A DNA stretch of 64,000 nucleotides from Dyadobacter fermentans DSM 18053 (GCF_000023125.1 NC_013037.1:4069501-4133500), one strand, 5' to 3'. Numbered from the stretch's first letter, positions 34,501 to 44,397 are shown. Translations and numbers: made by a program. Notes: generated by a model not told the origin, from the sequence alone.

Positions 34501-36382
34501 ATGATTCAATTTGTTAGAAGCAGAAGGGGGAATGTATGGTTTCCCTTTCTGCTTGCTCTGTGTCTGAGTGTGCCAGTTCATGCGCAAACGAACATTTCGG
34601 GCAAGCCCGGGCTGATTTACATTCCTTCGGCCCGGCAGACCGACGACGGCGCATTTGAGCTCGGCTACCATTTCAACCCGATCCGGTACGGGTTCAGGTA
34701 CAACCGCAGACATTCGGAGGGGATCTATTTCGCAAACCTTACCTTGCTTCCCAGGCTGGAAGTGAATATCAACCTGCTGCGCGTCAATAATGAATTGAAG
34801 CGCGGCCAGAAAGGCATCGGCGACCGGCAGCTCGACCTCAAATACCTGCTTTTAAAAGAAACCCACAAGCGCCCGTCCGTGGCGGTTATCCTCTCGGCGC
34901 CTTTCGGAATCGACAATTCGCTGTCCACCAACGCGCTGGTAGCGAGCAAGACGTTCCGCCTGAGCAATCGCATATTCGCTGATGTGACAGCAGGTTTCGG
35001 CAGCCCGGTTTTTATCCAGCGCGACGAATCCGAGAAGAGCAATTACAATATTTTCAACAGTCTTGAAATCGTCAGGAAAAAGGATTTCGACTATCGTTAC
35101 CTGTCGGGACCATTCGGTGGATTTAACCTCCGATTCGAAAACAAAGCCGGCTTTATGGCTGAATGGGACAGCCAGCATTTAAATGCAGGGATTTACGCCA
35201 CACTTTTCAAACGCTGGACAATACAGGCAGGTATTCTCAACTTCGACCAGATCACCTTCGGAACGTCCTATGCGGTGAACGTGCTGCCGCTTCCCCGGAA
35301 GTTCCACGGCTACCAGGAAGCTGCCCGAACCGCGCCGGCAGATGCCGTCGACCAGCAAAAATTGCTTAACAACTTTGAAAATCTCTCGATCGATTCAATA
35401 GCCGGAAAGGTCGCTTACGAGCAACGGCTGTACCGAAACCCGTATTTGGGCATGCTCGAAATGCAGCGCGCATTGGGCGATTCTTCCGTAAAAGAATATG
35501 TACCGATGTTCCAGGGCGTGCCTATTGGTGCTTACCGGATGGACAAGCGGATCAGCTACCGTCCGTTAGCGAAAAGGGAAATGCGTTCGCGACGCTTTTT
35601 GCTCAATCAATATAAATTCGATTTCTGGCTGCAACCTGTTTTCGCCGCCAGCTTTGGTTACCGGGAAAAAAACCTGCAAAGCAACACCAGCCTGCTGCTG
35701 CAAACGCAGTTTTATCTATGGAAAGGGATGTCGGTCAACGCAGGCGTGCTGTTCCCGATCACCAATGACCTGGACAACCGACCAAAGATCGTCCGTCCGG
35801 CACCGGTTTTCCTGAACCAGTTCCTGGCGTCGGGCAAGCATTTCGTCAGCGCGTCGGCGGGTTATTTTTACAATGATCAGTACGGCTTGAATGTCCAGTA
35901 CCGCCATCACGACCTCTCGGGCCGGTGGTCGTTTGGGCTGGAAGGCGGGCTCACTGGCTTGTATTATTATACCAAAAGCGGCATTTACTACGAAAACATG
36001 GACAACCTCCTGCTCATCGCCGATGCCGCGTACAAATTATCCCGTCCCGACCTCACGCTGAAACTTTTCAGGCGGCAGGTACCTGGCCGGTGACGAAGGC
36101 GCACGCTTTGACCTGATCCGCCAGTTCACGAATGTGGAAGTAGGGCTGTATGTTATGAAAACAAACAACGGAACTACGGCCGGCTTCAATTTTGCCATTC
36201 CTATCCCGCCAGGCAAGATCGCCCAGGGCAGAAAGGTCAGGTTCCGCACGACCGACGAGTTCCGGTGGGAATACAGCTACACCCGTGGCTTCCGCATCGG
36301 TGAGCGGTACCGGACCGGCTATCAGCTCGACCAGAAGCTGCGGCAATACCATACCGATTATCTCAACAGACAAAGACCATAA
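34501..36382 (+). pseudogene. YjbH-type outer-membrane protein with a frameshift near its 3' end
   Basis: The main frame (34501-36093, 530 aa) has a signal peptide ending at HAQT, then TNISGKPGLIYIPSARQTDDG and long beta-rich repeats, as in YjbH proteins linked to exopolysaccharide production. The frame then stops, but an adjacent frame continues without a gap from about 36070 to 36382 (GGRYLAGDEGARFDLIRQF ... YLNRQRP) with typical YjbH C-terminal sequence. One extra A at about 36070 (TTTTC-A-GGCGGC) explains the shift; without it the product would be 626 aa. The truncated product would lose its last strands and probably not fold correctly in the outer membrane. Confidence 0.85.
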
Positions 36383-36387
36383 TGCCA

Positions 36388-36428
36388 ACGCCCCGCGGCA
36401 CCGTTACGGCTCCGCGGGGCGTGTTTTG
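36388..36428 (+). terminator. Terminator after the YjbH gene
   Basis: A perfect 11-bp stem ACGCCCCGCGG/CCGCGGGGCGT (36388-36398 with 36412-36422) followed by GTTTTGG. It stands between convergent genes, 5 bp after the YjbH stop. Confidence 0.85.
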
Positions 36429-36452
36429 GCAAAATGAAATTCTATTGCCTCG

Positions 36453-37340
36453 CTAGACCAGTTTTTCCTTGAAGAAATCGACGGTTCGCTTCCATGCCAG
36501 CTCGGCTGCCGCCTTGTCGTAGCGGGGTGTGGTATCGTTATGGAAACCGTGGTTTACATCGGGGTAGATGAATGCGGTGTAATCTTTCCCGTTTTCCTTC
36601 AATGCCTTTTCATACGCTGGCCAGCCTTCGTTCACGCGCGTATCCAGGCCTGCATAGTGCAACAGTAACGGCGCCTTGATCTTCGGCACATCCTCCGTGG
36701 CCGGTTGTCCGCCATAAAACGGCACTGAGGCGGCGAGGTCGGGAACGCGCACGGCCATCATATTCGCTATGGCGCCGCCGAAGCAGAAGCCTACCACGCC
36801 GATCTTCCCATTGCAATCCTTGTGGTTTTTGAGGTACTCGTATGCCGCGATAAAATCCTCCTGCATTTCTGCGCGGTCGCGCTTGCTTTGCATTTCCCGC
36901 CCGGCATCGTCGTTCCCCGGGTATCCACCGAGCGGTGTGAGGGCGTCGGGCGCGATGGAGACGAATCCGGCCAGCGCTGCTCTGCGCGCCACGTCCTCGA
37001 TATGCGGATTAAGGCCCCTGTTTTCATGCACCACCACAATGCCGCCCAGCTTACCCTTCGCGCCCGCGGGTTTCGACAACAGCGCCTTGATATTCTTCCC
37101 TCCTTTCGGAGAATCGTAATTGACATACCCAGATTCCAGGCGGGGATCGTTGGCCTGCACCTGGACGGCCCCCTTGTAATCGGGCATAAGGAAGCTCATC
37201 AACGACGCCACGGTAACACCACCGACGGCGTAGGTCGACAAACTTTGCATAAAATTCCGGCGGTCGATGCGATTGTGGGCATAATCGTCGTAGAGATCGA
37301 AAACCTCCTGCCTGATGTCTTCTTTTTTAAGCTGGCTCAT
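36453..37340 (-). CDS. Dienelactone hydrolase-family protein with a Tat-like signal
   Basis: About 295 aa from ATG 37340 ([13 protein letters not shown]); a start 13 codons earlier is possible. Residues 25-55 include [22 protein letters not shown], a twin-arginine-like signal placed unusually far in because a charged helix precedes it. The alpha/beta-hydrolase part has the nucleophile Cys in VGFCFGGA, Asp in YAGLDTRVN and His in DVNHGFHND. These enzymes open lactone rings or cleave small esters. It stands alone between two terminator- or promoter-like gaps. The natural substrate is unknown. Confidence 0.9.
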   Translation of the reverse strand: MSQLKKEDIRQEVFDLYDDYAHNRIDRRNFMQSLSTYAVGGVTVASLMSFLMPDYKGAVQVQANDPRLESGYVNYDSPKGGKNIKALLSKPAGAKGKLGGIVVVHENRGLNPHIEDVARRAALAGFVSIAPDALTPLGGYPGNDDAGREMQSKRDRAEMQEDFIAAYEYLKNHKDCNGKIGVVGFCFGGAIANMMAVRVPDLAASVPFYGGQPATEDVPKIKAPLLLHYAGLDTRVNEGWPAYEKALKENGKDYTAFIYPDVNHGFHNDTTPRYDKAAAELAWKRTVDFFKEKLV

Positions 37341-37519
37341 TGGTTCGGGTGTAAGTTTGTACCGAGATGGATTCTGCATAAAGTTCTCAATTTTAGCGGA
37401 AAATTACACGAGGTGGGTGGAGGGTGCGGTGCTAATTCTGTTCTGTTCGGCACAAGTGCGATCTGGAATGTCAATTATCTACATGGAGCCACTGCTGCAA
37501 TACGGGAGACGAAGCCGCT

Positions 37520-38998
37520 TCACTTTGGCGATAAGTACCTATTGTAAATGGAATTTGTGTCGCCCAGATATTGAAGCGCTTCGGTTTGGGTATATTTTGC
37601 TTTCAGCATTTGATAGCTGTTTGCATAGGTGTGGTACGGAATCACGGGGAAGGTTGTTCCCAGGAGATACGCGGTAGCGGCATTATGCTCGAACTGCTTT
37701 TTTAGGACGTCCATTGTGGAAATGATCGTGATGAACATCAAACCGTTCAGTACGATGAAATATCTGCTGCGCATCTGTGCCGCTTTTTGTTCGCTGACTA
37801 AACGGGCGATTTCGAAGTAGATGAGAAAAAGCGCCGGCATGGATGCTTTGGCCACCAGATCGTTGTAGAGGCCTATTTTGAAGAAGGAAATTAGGCAAAG
37901 AAAACAAAATGCGCTTGCGAGCAGCGGCGAAAGCCGAATGCCGGATTTACCGGACCGCATAATCAGATAGAAGAAGCATAGGAGATTGACTGCCAGAAAT
38001 ATCAGATAACCGATCAGCCAGTAGGGCCCTGATCGTGCGACGGTGGCTAGCCCGGACCGGTTGTTTGAGCTCATAAAATAAACTACCAGCGGCAAAATAT
38101 AAATGAAGCTCAACACATCGGTCTTCTCCCAATATTTGTACAATAAGCATCCACCCTTTCCTCTGACCCATTCGAATATAAAGGCTGGAAAGATAATTCC
38201 CAATGTACCAAGCGATACGAAAGGCCCCCAAACAAGGCAACTGCAAGCCAGAAAACACACCAAACCGTAACGCAGTTTAAATGAGGTGGTGTGTATCATT
38301 ACCGCAGCGAGCAGAGCCGCCGGAATGCACTGATGGGGCTGCCAGAGCATGGCCTGCGCGAAACCAAGGAAATAAAGTTTATGCTGCTGGATAATCGCAC
38401 CGTGGTAAAACGGGATGGCATTGAAGAAAAGGTATGGTACTCCTCCAAGCAGAAAGAGCGATACCGCTAACAGCCGTCTGCGGAAAAGCAAGAAATACCA
38501 GATCAAAATCAGATAGATGCCCAGCCCCGACCAGATAATAACCAGCCAGTTCAAATGCCCCGGGAAAAATTTGTACAAAAGGGCCGGAACGAGGTAGTAG
38601 CCATAGTAATAGCAGGCGAACGTTCCCGCTTCGCCATATGAAATAGGCCACGGCTGATTTGCCAGCTCGAAAAACTTGGTATTGTGGCCCCAGTAGTCGT
38701 AAGATTGGATCGAAAAACCGCCTATTCCCGAAAAGTAAACGATGGCAGCAGCCAGTATGAGCAGTTTGAGTAACCCGTGAAGCGTAATTTGAAAAAGTAG
38801 TGGTTGCTGGGAAGACCTTACCACATGATACGTCGCCAGCGCAATGCCCAGCGACACCGCGACCACCGACACTTCCGGCCTAAACCAGAACCATGTGAAT
38901 ATCAGCGACGGGACTACCAGGTAAATCGTGGTGAAAGCAATTAATGCAGGCCTGATGGATAGCGTTGCATTAAAATCTTGGAAGGGTGTGAGTCGCAT
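37520..38998 (-). CDS. Polytopic membrane protein, possibly GT-C-like
   Basis: A 492-aa protein with about 11 hydrophobic segments and short loops. An external loop holds SYDYWGHNTKFFELA, with an Asp near the end of the first part of the protein as in lipid-sugar-dependent GT-C enzymes. A later segment has QQHKLYFLGFAQAMLWQPHQ. There is no soluble C-terminal domain. No close family is recognised. It may transfer a sugar or be an oligosaccharide polymerase-like protein. It is a single gene with about 180 bp to the dienelactone hydrolase gene and no linked glycan genes. Confidence 0.6.
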   Translation of the reverse strand: MRLTPFQDFNATLSIRPALIAFTTIYLVVPSLIFTWFWFRPEVSVVAVSLGIALATYHVVRSSQQPLLFQITLHGLLKLLILAAAIVYFSGIGGFSIQSYDYWGHNTKFFELANQPWPISYGEAGTFACYYYGYYLVPALLYKFFPGHLNWLVIIWSGLGIYLILIWYFLLFRRRLLAVSLFLLGGVPYLFFNAIPFYHGAIIQQHKLYFLGFAQAMLWQPHQCIPAALLAAVMIHTTSFKLRYGLVCFLACSCLVWGPFVSLGTLGIIFPAFIFEWVRGKGGCLLYKYWEKTDVLSFIYILPLVVYFMSSNNRSGLATVARSGPYWLIGYLIFLAVNLLCFFYLIMRSGKSGIRLSPLLASAFCFLCLISFFKIGLYNDLVAKASMPALFLIYFEIARLVSEQKAAQMRSRYFIVLNGLMFITIISTMDVLKKQFEHNAATAYLLGTTFPVIPYHTYANSYQMLKAKYTQTEALQYLGDTNSIYNRYLSPK

Positions 38999-39166
38999 AA
39001 GGAAACTAGTGTGAGCTATTTCCTGTAAATATAGAGCCGGGCACTGGCATTAGATAGGCAATAACTGGCTCAATGGCAACCGATTATCTAACGGGTTATT
39101 TAATGGATAATATCGCTATTGTTATACCAATCGCAGTCCCGGGGCAGCTTTTTTGGGGGAAAAGAA

Positions 39167-39201
39167 AAAAGGACTTGCAAGATGATCTTGCAAGTCCTTT
39201 T
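39167..39201 (-). terminator. Terminator of the tRNA-Asn gene
   Basis: A perfect 17-bp stem, AAAAGGACTTGCAAGAT (39167-39183) with its complement at 39185-39201, one base apart. Read on the minus strand it is followed by a T tract, so it ends the tRNA transcript 5 bp after the mature 3' end. Confidence 0.9.
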
Positions 39202-39206
39202 CGAAG

Positions 39207-39280
39207 CTCCCGAAGCTGGGCTCGAACCAGCGACCCTCTGATTAACAGTCAGATGCTCTAACCGGCTGAGCTATTCGGGA
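39207..39280 (-). tRNA. tRNA-Asn (GTT)
   Basis: 74 bases on the minus strand fold as a cloverleaf. The acceptor arms are TCCCGAA/TTCGGGA, the D-loop region is TAGCTCAGCCGGTTAGAGC, the anticodon arm is TCTGA-CTGTTAA-TCAGA with anticodon GTT, and the T arm contains GGTTCGAGCC. The discriminator is G. CCA is not encoded. No integrase or duplicated tRNA end was seen nearby. Confidence 0.97.
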
Positions 39281-39365
39281 ATCATTATCCGGTTGTTGTA
39301 CTCGAATTGTGGTGCAAATCTAGTGATTCAAGTTATACAGCGCAAGTCCTGGGTTCAAAAAATTC

Positions 39366-39647
39366 TTACGCCTGTACTTTTGCGAGGATTAACTCCTTGA
39401 CTTTCTTCGCATCTCCCTTCGTAAAATTATTGATAATAATTTCAGGACGCATGCGCGGAATGATCCGGATCGTCGAAAAAAGAACGCCGCTCTCGATTTC
39501 CACACCCGAAATGTCGGAGTAGAAAACGAAGTTATCGTTGCTCTTGAAAAGTTTCCTGACTTTGAAGGTTACGCCTTTTTCGCCGAACGTTACCTCGTCG
39601 GGGAAAAACGGGTTCATGAGCCCACTGGCGCTGAATCGCTCGTTCAT
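39366..39647 (-). CDS. Small PH-domain-like protein
   Basis: A 93-aa soluble protein made of alternating beta strands and ending in a helix (DAKKVKELILAKVQ). The pattern FGEKGVTFKVRKLF...FYSDISGVEIESG...IRIIPRMRPEIIINNF resembles bacterial PH domains that sit in membrane-near or regulatory complexes. The gene is 27 bp downstream of rsmG in the same direction and is probably its co-transcribed neighbour. Partners are unknown. Confidence 0.65.
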   Translation of the reverse strand: MNERFSASGLMNPFFPDEVTFGEKGVTFKVRKLFKSNDNFVFYSDISGVEIESGVLFSTIRIIPRMRPEIIINNFTKGDAKKVKELILAKVQA

Positions 39648-39674
39648 ATTTTGAATAGGTTATTAAATGAATGC

Positions 39675-40295
39675 TTACAAAGGTACATATACGACCTTCT
39701 TTGTTTCAAAGAATTCTTCGGTGAAAAAGTCCGAAAGCTCGTAAATCTGAGCCTTTTCTTTGATCTCCGACAATTCTTCGGCGAGGTCGCCACCTTTGAG
39801 ATATAAAATTCCATTCCTGCGGTCGTGGAAGGAGTTGCGGCTGATGTTCTTTTTCACCCAGCCCACAAACGGCGCCATGCGCGTCACTGCCCGGCTTACC
39901 ACAAATTCGTAACTATCGTCGAGCTTTTCGGCGCGTACCTGCTCGGCGCGCACGTTGTCGAGTTTCAACGCATTCACGATTTCCTGCACGACGCGGATTT
40001 TCTTGCCAATGCTGTCGACAAGGTGAAATTGCGCCTCGGGGAACATGATGGCGAGCGGCACGCCGGGGAAGCCGCCGCCGGTGCCGACGTCGAGAATGGC
40101 CGTTCCGGGACGGAATTGCTGCACCTTGGCGATGCCGAGCGAATGCAGCACGTGGCGTTCATATAATGTATCGATATCCTGGCGTGAAATCACATTCACG
40201 CGCGCGTTCCAGTATTCGTACAATTCGCCCATCTGCCCGAACTTGTCGCGTTGGTCGGCGGTCAGGTCGGGGAAGTATTGATCAATCAATTCCAT
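39675..40295 (-). CDS. rsmG: 16S rRNA (guanine-527-N7)-methyltransferase RsmG
   Basis: A 206-aa methyltransferase. The SAM-binding motif is ILDVGTGGGFPGVPLAI (about 69-85). The N-terminal part has NVISRQDIDTLYERHVLHSL, typical of RsmG, and a later motif VVSRAVTRMAPF carries the conserved Arg. It methylates G527 of 16S rRNA in the small subunit. Its start overlaps the end of the upstream glycosyltransferase gene by 10 bp. Confidence 0.97.
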   Translation of the reverse strand: MELIDQYFPDLTADQRDKFGQMGELYEYWNARVNVISRQDIDTLYERHVLHSLGIAKVQQFRPGTAILDVGTGGGFPGVPLAIMFPEAQFHLVDSIGKKIRVVQEIVNALKLDNVRAEQVRAEKLDDSYEFVVSRAVTRMAPFVGWVKKNISRNSFHDRRNGILYLKGGDLAEELSEIKEKAQIYELSDFFTEEFFETKKVVYVPL

Positions 40296-41455
40296 GATTT
40301 ACGGGGTTTTCTTCTCGTCATGGTCAAAAACCCGAAAACGAGGTAATAAACAAAAAGTGCAAAGTCCATCAATAAAAAGCTGAACCACTCCACGGTTTTA
40401 TCGAGCTTGATATTGATAATGATCAGCAGGAACCATTGAATGACCCACCGCACGCCGAACACGACGCCGAGGGCTTGGAGCAGCCACTGATCTTTGGCGA
40501 TCAGCGCCCACGCCAGGGTGATCAACCCAAGAAACCACGTCGCAATGTGCGCGCCGGAAAGCATTCCGAGCAGCATTTTGTTGCGGGGTTTGTAATAACG
40601 GCTCACCGAAATGTGCCGGCGTTTCTGACGGAACCAGTCCTTCCAGTTGGTTTTCGGAACAGAGTAAACGAAAGAGTCTTCCTCAATCGAGATGGTAGTA
40701 TTTGAGCTCGTGGATACTTCGTTTAGAAATATATCGTCATCGCCGCCAAACACGTGCTTGTGGGTATAAAAACCCTTGTTGGCGAAAAATACGGAACGCT
40801 TATATAATATGTTACGCCCAACGCCCATGTAAGTCAGGCCGGCCAATGCGAACGACAAGTATTGAACCGCCGTGTAAAAGGTTTCGCAGCGGATAAACCA
40901 GTTGAGCAGGCCTTTTTGTTTGAAATACGGAGAAAAACCCAGCACAATATCCTTGTCATGAGTTACCCGGGAGGTCATCGCAGTTATCCAGTGGTTTGAA
41001 GCGGGACGGCAGTCGGCATCGGTCATGAGCGCGATGGGATATTTGGCCTGCTTCATGCCGACGGTCAGAGCATATTTCTTCGGAGTGACGTGGTCGAACT
41101 GGTCGTTGATGCGGATGTAGCGGATGTTTTTCCAGCCATTGATGTTTTCGCGGATATAATCTTCACTTCCGTCGTCGGAGCGGTCGTCGAGCAGGATTAC
41201 CTCGTATTCGGGATACTCCTGTGCATCCAGCAAGGGAATGAGCTCAGTCAGGTTCTCCCTTTCGTTCCACGCACACACGAGCACGGTAACTCCGGGCATG
41301 GCATTGCCATAATTTGCCCCCTTTCCGTAAAATGCAAGCCGTGTAAAAAAGAAGAGGTAATAAAATAACTGAACAGCTACGAACGCCCCCAGCGCATAGA
41401 GTAAAGAATCGGCCACAACAGAAGAGAGATGTAAAATTTTATCATATTCATGCAA
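40286..41455 (-). CDS. Family 2 glycosyltransferase, membrane-bound
   Basis: Up to 389 aa. An N-terminal membrane segment (about 15-35) is followed by a GT2 domain: TVLVCAWNERENL, ILLDDRSDDGSEDY (UDP-binding Asp), MTDADCRPAS (DxD-like) and later DDDIFLNE with a QxxRW-like KDWFRQKRRH. Three C-terminal membrane helices follow (about 290-375). It is of the processive or lipid-acceptor type. The annotated start is a TTG at 41455 that lies inside a TATATTTG promoter box, so the real start may be the GTG at 41416. It is upstream of rsmG and overlaps it. Confidence 0.88.
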   Translation of the reverse strand: MHEYDKILHLSSVVADSLLYALGAFVAVQLFYYLFFFTRLAFYGKGANYGNAMPGVTVLVCAWNERENLTELIPLLDAQEYPEYEVILLDDRSDDGSEDYIRENINGWKNIRYIRINDQFDHVTPKKYALTVGMKQAKYPIALMTDADCRPASNHWITAMTSRVTHDKDIVLGFSPYFKQKGLLNWFIRCETFYTAVQYLSFALAGLTYMGVGRNILYKRSVFFANKGFYTHKHVFGGDDDIFLNEVSTSSNTTISIEEDSFVYSVPKTNWKDWFRQKRRHISVSRYYKPRNKMLLGMLSGAHIATWFLGLITLAWALIAKDQWLLQALGVVFGVRWVIQWFLLIIINIKLDKTVEWFSFLLMDFALFVYYLVFGFLTMTRRKPRKSWN

Positions 41456-41502
41456 ATATACTGTCGTTGACAGGAATGTTCGAGGCGTTACCCCTATTTT
41501 TG
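41453..41502. promoter_or_regulatory. Divergent promoter region of the GT2 and tgt genes
   Basis: On the minus strand TATATTTG lies at 41460-41453. On the plus strand TATTTTTG lies at 41495-41502, 25 bp before the tgt ATG. Both match the TAnnTTTG -7 box. Neither has a clear -33 box at standard distance. Confidence 0.5.
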
Positions 41503-41527
41503 CACACCAGCAATTTAAAACCTTTTA

Positions 41528-42661
41528 ATGAAGTTTACACTACAAGTTGAGGATCCCCATTCGAAAGCGAGGGCCGGATTGATCGAGACGGATCATGGGG
41601 TAATCCAGACGCCCATCTTCATGCCTGTGGGTACCGCGGGGACGGTGAAGGCTGTTCATCAGCGGGAGTTGAAAGAAGATGTCAAAGCACAGATCATATT
41701 AGGAAACACCTATCATTTATATCTCCGCCCGGGGCTCGACCTGATGGAAAAAGCCGGAGGCTTGCATGCGTTCAACGGATGGGACCGCCCGATTCTGACC
41801 GATAGTGGCGGTTATCAGGTGTATTCGCTCGCCGGAACCGGCCGCAAGATAAATGAAGAAGGTGTGGTATTTAAGTCACACATTGACGGTGGCGTACACA
41901 CATTCACGCCCGAAAACGTGATGGACATCCAGCGGACGATCGGCGCGGACATTATTATGGCGTTCGACGAATGCACGCCTTACCCTTGCGAATTCACCTA
42001 TGCGCGCAAATCGATGGAAATGACGCACCGCTGGCTCACGCGGTGCTGCGACCGTTTCGACAGCACCGAGCCGCGCTACGGACACAGCCAGACGTTATTC
42101 CCTATCGTTCAGGGGAGTGTCTACAAAGACCTCCGCAAGCAGTCGGCAGAGTTTATCGCTTCTGCCGGGCGCGAAGGCAATGCCATCGGCGGTCTTTCGG
42201 TAGGCGAGCCGGCTGAGATCATGTATGAACTCACCGAGGTGGTATGCGATATTTTGCCCAGGAACAAGCCGCGTTATCTAATGGGCGTAGGTACCCCCGC
42301 CAACATTCTCGAATGCATTGCGCTCGGGGTGGATATGTTCGATTGTGTAATGCCTACCCGCAATGCACGCAATGGCATGATTTTTACAACGGAAGGAATC
42401 ATTAATATTCGGAACGAAAAGTGGAAAGACGATTTGTCACCGATAGACGCCGGACTTGGAGGGCACGTTAGTACATTTTACAGTAAAGCCTATCTGAGGC
42501 ATCTTGTAAAATCCGGGGAAATGCTCGGAGCGCAGATTGCGAGCATCCATAACCTGACATTCTATTTGTGGCTGGTTAACAGTGCGAGAGAGAAAATTAT
42601 CGACGGAAGTTTCGCTTCATGGAAGCGGGAAATAGAAAAAAAATTGAATCAACGGCTTTGA
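41528..42661 (+). CDS. tgt: tRNA-guanine(34) transglycosylase (queuine-type TGT)
   Basis: A 377-aa TIM-barrel enzyme that exchanges G34 of GUN tRNAs for the queuosine precursor. The substrate site is LTDSGGYQVYSLAG, a further site is VQGSVYKDLR, and MFDCVMPTRNARNG carries the nucleophile region. The usual zinc site CxCxxC near the C-terminus is absent. At that place the protein reads SPIDAGLGGHVSTFYSK, although the later His in SIHNLTFYLW is kept. It is a single gene, divergent from the GT2 gene. Confidence 0.96.
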   Translation: MKFTLQVEDPHSKARAGLIETDHGVIQTPIFMPVGTAGTVKAVHQRELKEDVKAQIILGNTYHLYLRPGLDLMEKAGGLHAFNGWDRPILTDSGGYQVYSLAGTGRKINEEGVVFKSHIDGGVHTFTPENVMDIQRTIGADIIMAFDECTPYPCEFTYARKSMEMTHRWLTRCCDRFDSTEPRYGHSQTLFPIVQGSVYKDLRKQSAEFIASAGREGNAIGGLSVGEPAEIMYELTEVVCDILPRNKPRYLMGVGTPANILECIALGVDMFDCVMPTRNARNGMIFTTEGIINIRNEKWKDDLSPIDAGLGGHVSTFYSKAYLRHLVKSGEMLGAQIASIHNLTFYLWLVNSAREKIIDGSFASWKREIEKKLNQRL

Positions 42662-42740
42662 AAGTTCAAAAAAGGAGGTTTCTTTCGGGTAAAATTTGAA
42701 TTAAATATCAGGAAACTTTTCCATTTGTATCAACTTGCGG

Positions 42741-42771
42741 TTGATTAAGTGATATTGTTAACCTATTTTTG
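42741..42771 (+). promoter_or_regulatory. Promoter of the OmpA-family gene
   Basis: GTTG with TTG at 42741-42743, a 20-bp spacer and TATTTTTG at 42764-42771 fit the Bacteroidota -33/-7 consensus. The leader is then about 110 bp long and A+T-rich up to the ATG at 42889. Confidence 0.65.
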
Positions 42772-42888
42772 TGCGCACTAGGCATTTGGTTAATGTTGCG
42801 ATTAGCCGTGAAATAAATATATAACTTTACTCATAAAATTGGATATAGATCAATCCTAGTTAATCTTAATAACGCTAACTTGAATAGT

Positions 42889-44343
42889 ATGAAAAAAGTA
42901 TCCCAGTTGATTGGTTCGTTTGCCTTGGGAGCAATGATGGCGCTGCCTTCATTCGCACAGCCGCTGGTGCAACCGAATTCTCCGGATTACAATCCAAAAG
43001 CGACGTACGATGGCCCTTACAAATTGAACACCTGGTCAATTTCCGCACACTTTGGCCCGTCGATGTTTTTTGGTGATTTAAGAGAATATGACTTCTGGCC
43101 TGTTACCAAAACTTCATCCGACAGCCACAAGGAATCCGGTACTTTTCAAGGAGGCCTCACACTGAACAAACAACTTTCCTACCTGTTCGGCGCCCGTTTG
43201 GACGCGTCTCTGGGCAACCTGAGAGGTATGAAACGCCGTACTTATAACCGCTATTTCGAAGGCAACTATTTCGATGTTTCTCTTTCAGGAACTGTTAACC
43301 TGAAAGGACTTCTGATGGGGCCTAACAAAATGAAGCGCTGGAAAATCGATGCGTATGCAGGTATCGGTCAGGTGTTCTACGACGCTACCGCTTACGATCT
43401 TACAGGTGGTGTGAAGCTTCGCGAAACCGGCAACATGAACGACTGGATCGTTCCAACAGGTTTGAACGTAAACTACGAAGTAACGCCAAGAATCGATATC
43501 GGTCTTGACTTCCGTTTGACTCACACCAACTCTGATTACCTTGATGCTACTTACGGCGGCGATTACGACAGAACGCCTAACAGCTTCAACATTGCAGACC
43601 AGAAAACTTCCCGCAAAGGAAACTCTGAGCTTGACAGCTACGGATACGGTGCTGTTCAGGTAACTTACAAATTGGGTAAGAAAGCCCTGAAAGTTCAGAA
43701 AGTGGACGGCAAATGGGATTACAAACCAGAAGAAGGCGGTTACTACCACCTGCGTTACACAGACCCACGTGTACTGGTTAAGCCTCCGAAAATCCTTACA
43801 CTTGAAGAAATGGACTCTGTTGCAAAAGCAAACCGTCCGAAAGATATCGACCCGCGTTTGTTGCTTGATACCGATGGTGACGGTGTTTCCGACTTCTTCG
43901 ATAAAGAGCCAAACTCACCGGCAGGAAGCATTGTTGACGGTGCTGGTCGCGTACTCGACTTCGATTCTTACGTGAAAAACGCACTGGCAACCGGCGCGGC
44001 TTGCTCCGAGATCTTTGCTAACGTAACATTCGATACTGACAAAAACGTATTGAAGCCTGAATTCCAGGAACTGCTTAAAAACGTAGCAGCGTTGATGAAC
44101 AAAAACGGATGCCGCTTGCAACTGGCTGGTCACACCGACCGTCGTGCATCTGACCGCTACAACATCGCGCTTTCAAAACGCCGCGTAGAAGCTGTTAAAA
44201 ACTTCCTGATCAACGAAGCTGGTCTGCAAGACCCAAGCAAAGTGATCGTAGACTACTTCGGATCATTCAAACCGATCGCAGACAGCGCAACCCGTCCAGG
44301 TTTGCAGAAAAACCGTCGCGTAGAATTGAAATTGCTTCCCTAA
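42889..44343 (+). CDS. OmpA-family outer-membrane protein
   Basis: About 484 aa from ATG 42889 (MKKVSQLIGSFALGAM); an earlier TTG is unlikely. The signal peptide ends at SFAQ. The first part (about 25-285) is a beta barrel-like region with aromatic strand ends. The linker carries a thrombospondin-3-like calcium loop, DTDGDGVSDFFDKEPNSP (about 325-342). The OmpA C-domain (about 370-484) has NVTFDTDKNVL and LAGHTDRRASDRYNIALSKRRVEAV, the peptidoglycan-binding residues. It links the outer membrane to the cell wall. Its own promoter and a strong terminator show a single-gene unit, and codon use suggests high expression. Confidence 0.96.
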   Translation: MKKVSQLIGSFALGAMMALPSFAQPLVQPNSPDYNPKATYDGPYKLNTWSISAHFGPSMFFGDLREYDFWPVTKTSSDSHKESGTFQGGLTLNKQLSYLFGARLDASLGNLRGMKRRTYNRYFEGNYFDVSLSGTVNLKGLLMGPNKMKRWKIDAYAGIGQVFYDATAYDLTGGVKLRETGNMNDWIVPTGLNVNYEVTPRIDIGLDFRLTHTNSDYLDATYGGDYDRTPNSFNIADQKTSRKGNSELDSYGYGAVQVTYKLGKKALKVQKVDGKWDYKPEEGGYYHLRYTDPRVLVKPPKILTLEEMDSVAKANRPKDIDPRLLLDTDGDGVSDFFDKEPNSPAGSIVDGAGRVLDFDSYVKNALATGAACSEIFANVTFDTDKNVLKPEFQELLKNVAALMNKNGCRLQLAGHTDRRASDRYNIALSKRRVEAVKNFLINEAGLQDPSKVIVDYFGSFKPIADSATRPGLQKNRRVELKLLP

Positions 44344-44361
44344 TAGTTGAAGTAACGACTT

Positions 44362-44397
44362 AAAGAGAAAGGCTCCCGTCGGGAGCCTTTCTCTTTT
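44362..44397 (+). terminator. Strong terminator after the OmpA gene
   Basis: A perfect 16-bp stem from AAAGAGAAAGGCTCCC (44362-44377) and its complement (44381-44396) with a 3-nt loop. The right arm ends in TTT, extended by two more T's. Confidence 0.95.

Noticed and set aside
36822..37547. 241-aa open frame opposite the dienelactone hydrolase gene
   Set aside because: It is a shadow of the real gene, extending by chance into the intergenic region.
39207..39280. tRNA-Asn as the attachment site of an integrated island
   Set aside because: No integrase gene and no repeated tRNA end were seen, and the flanking genes are housekeeping.
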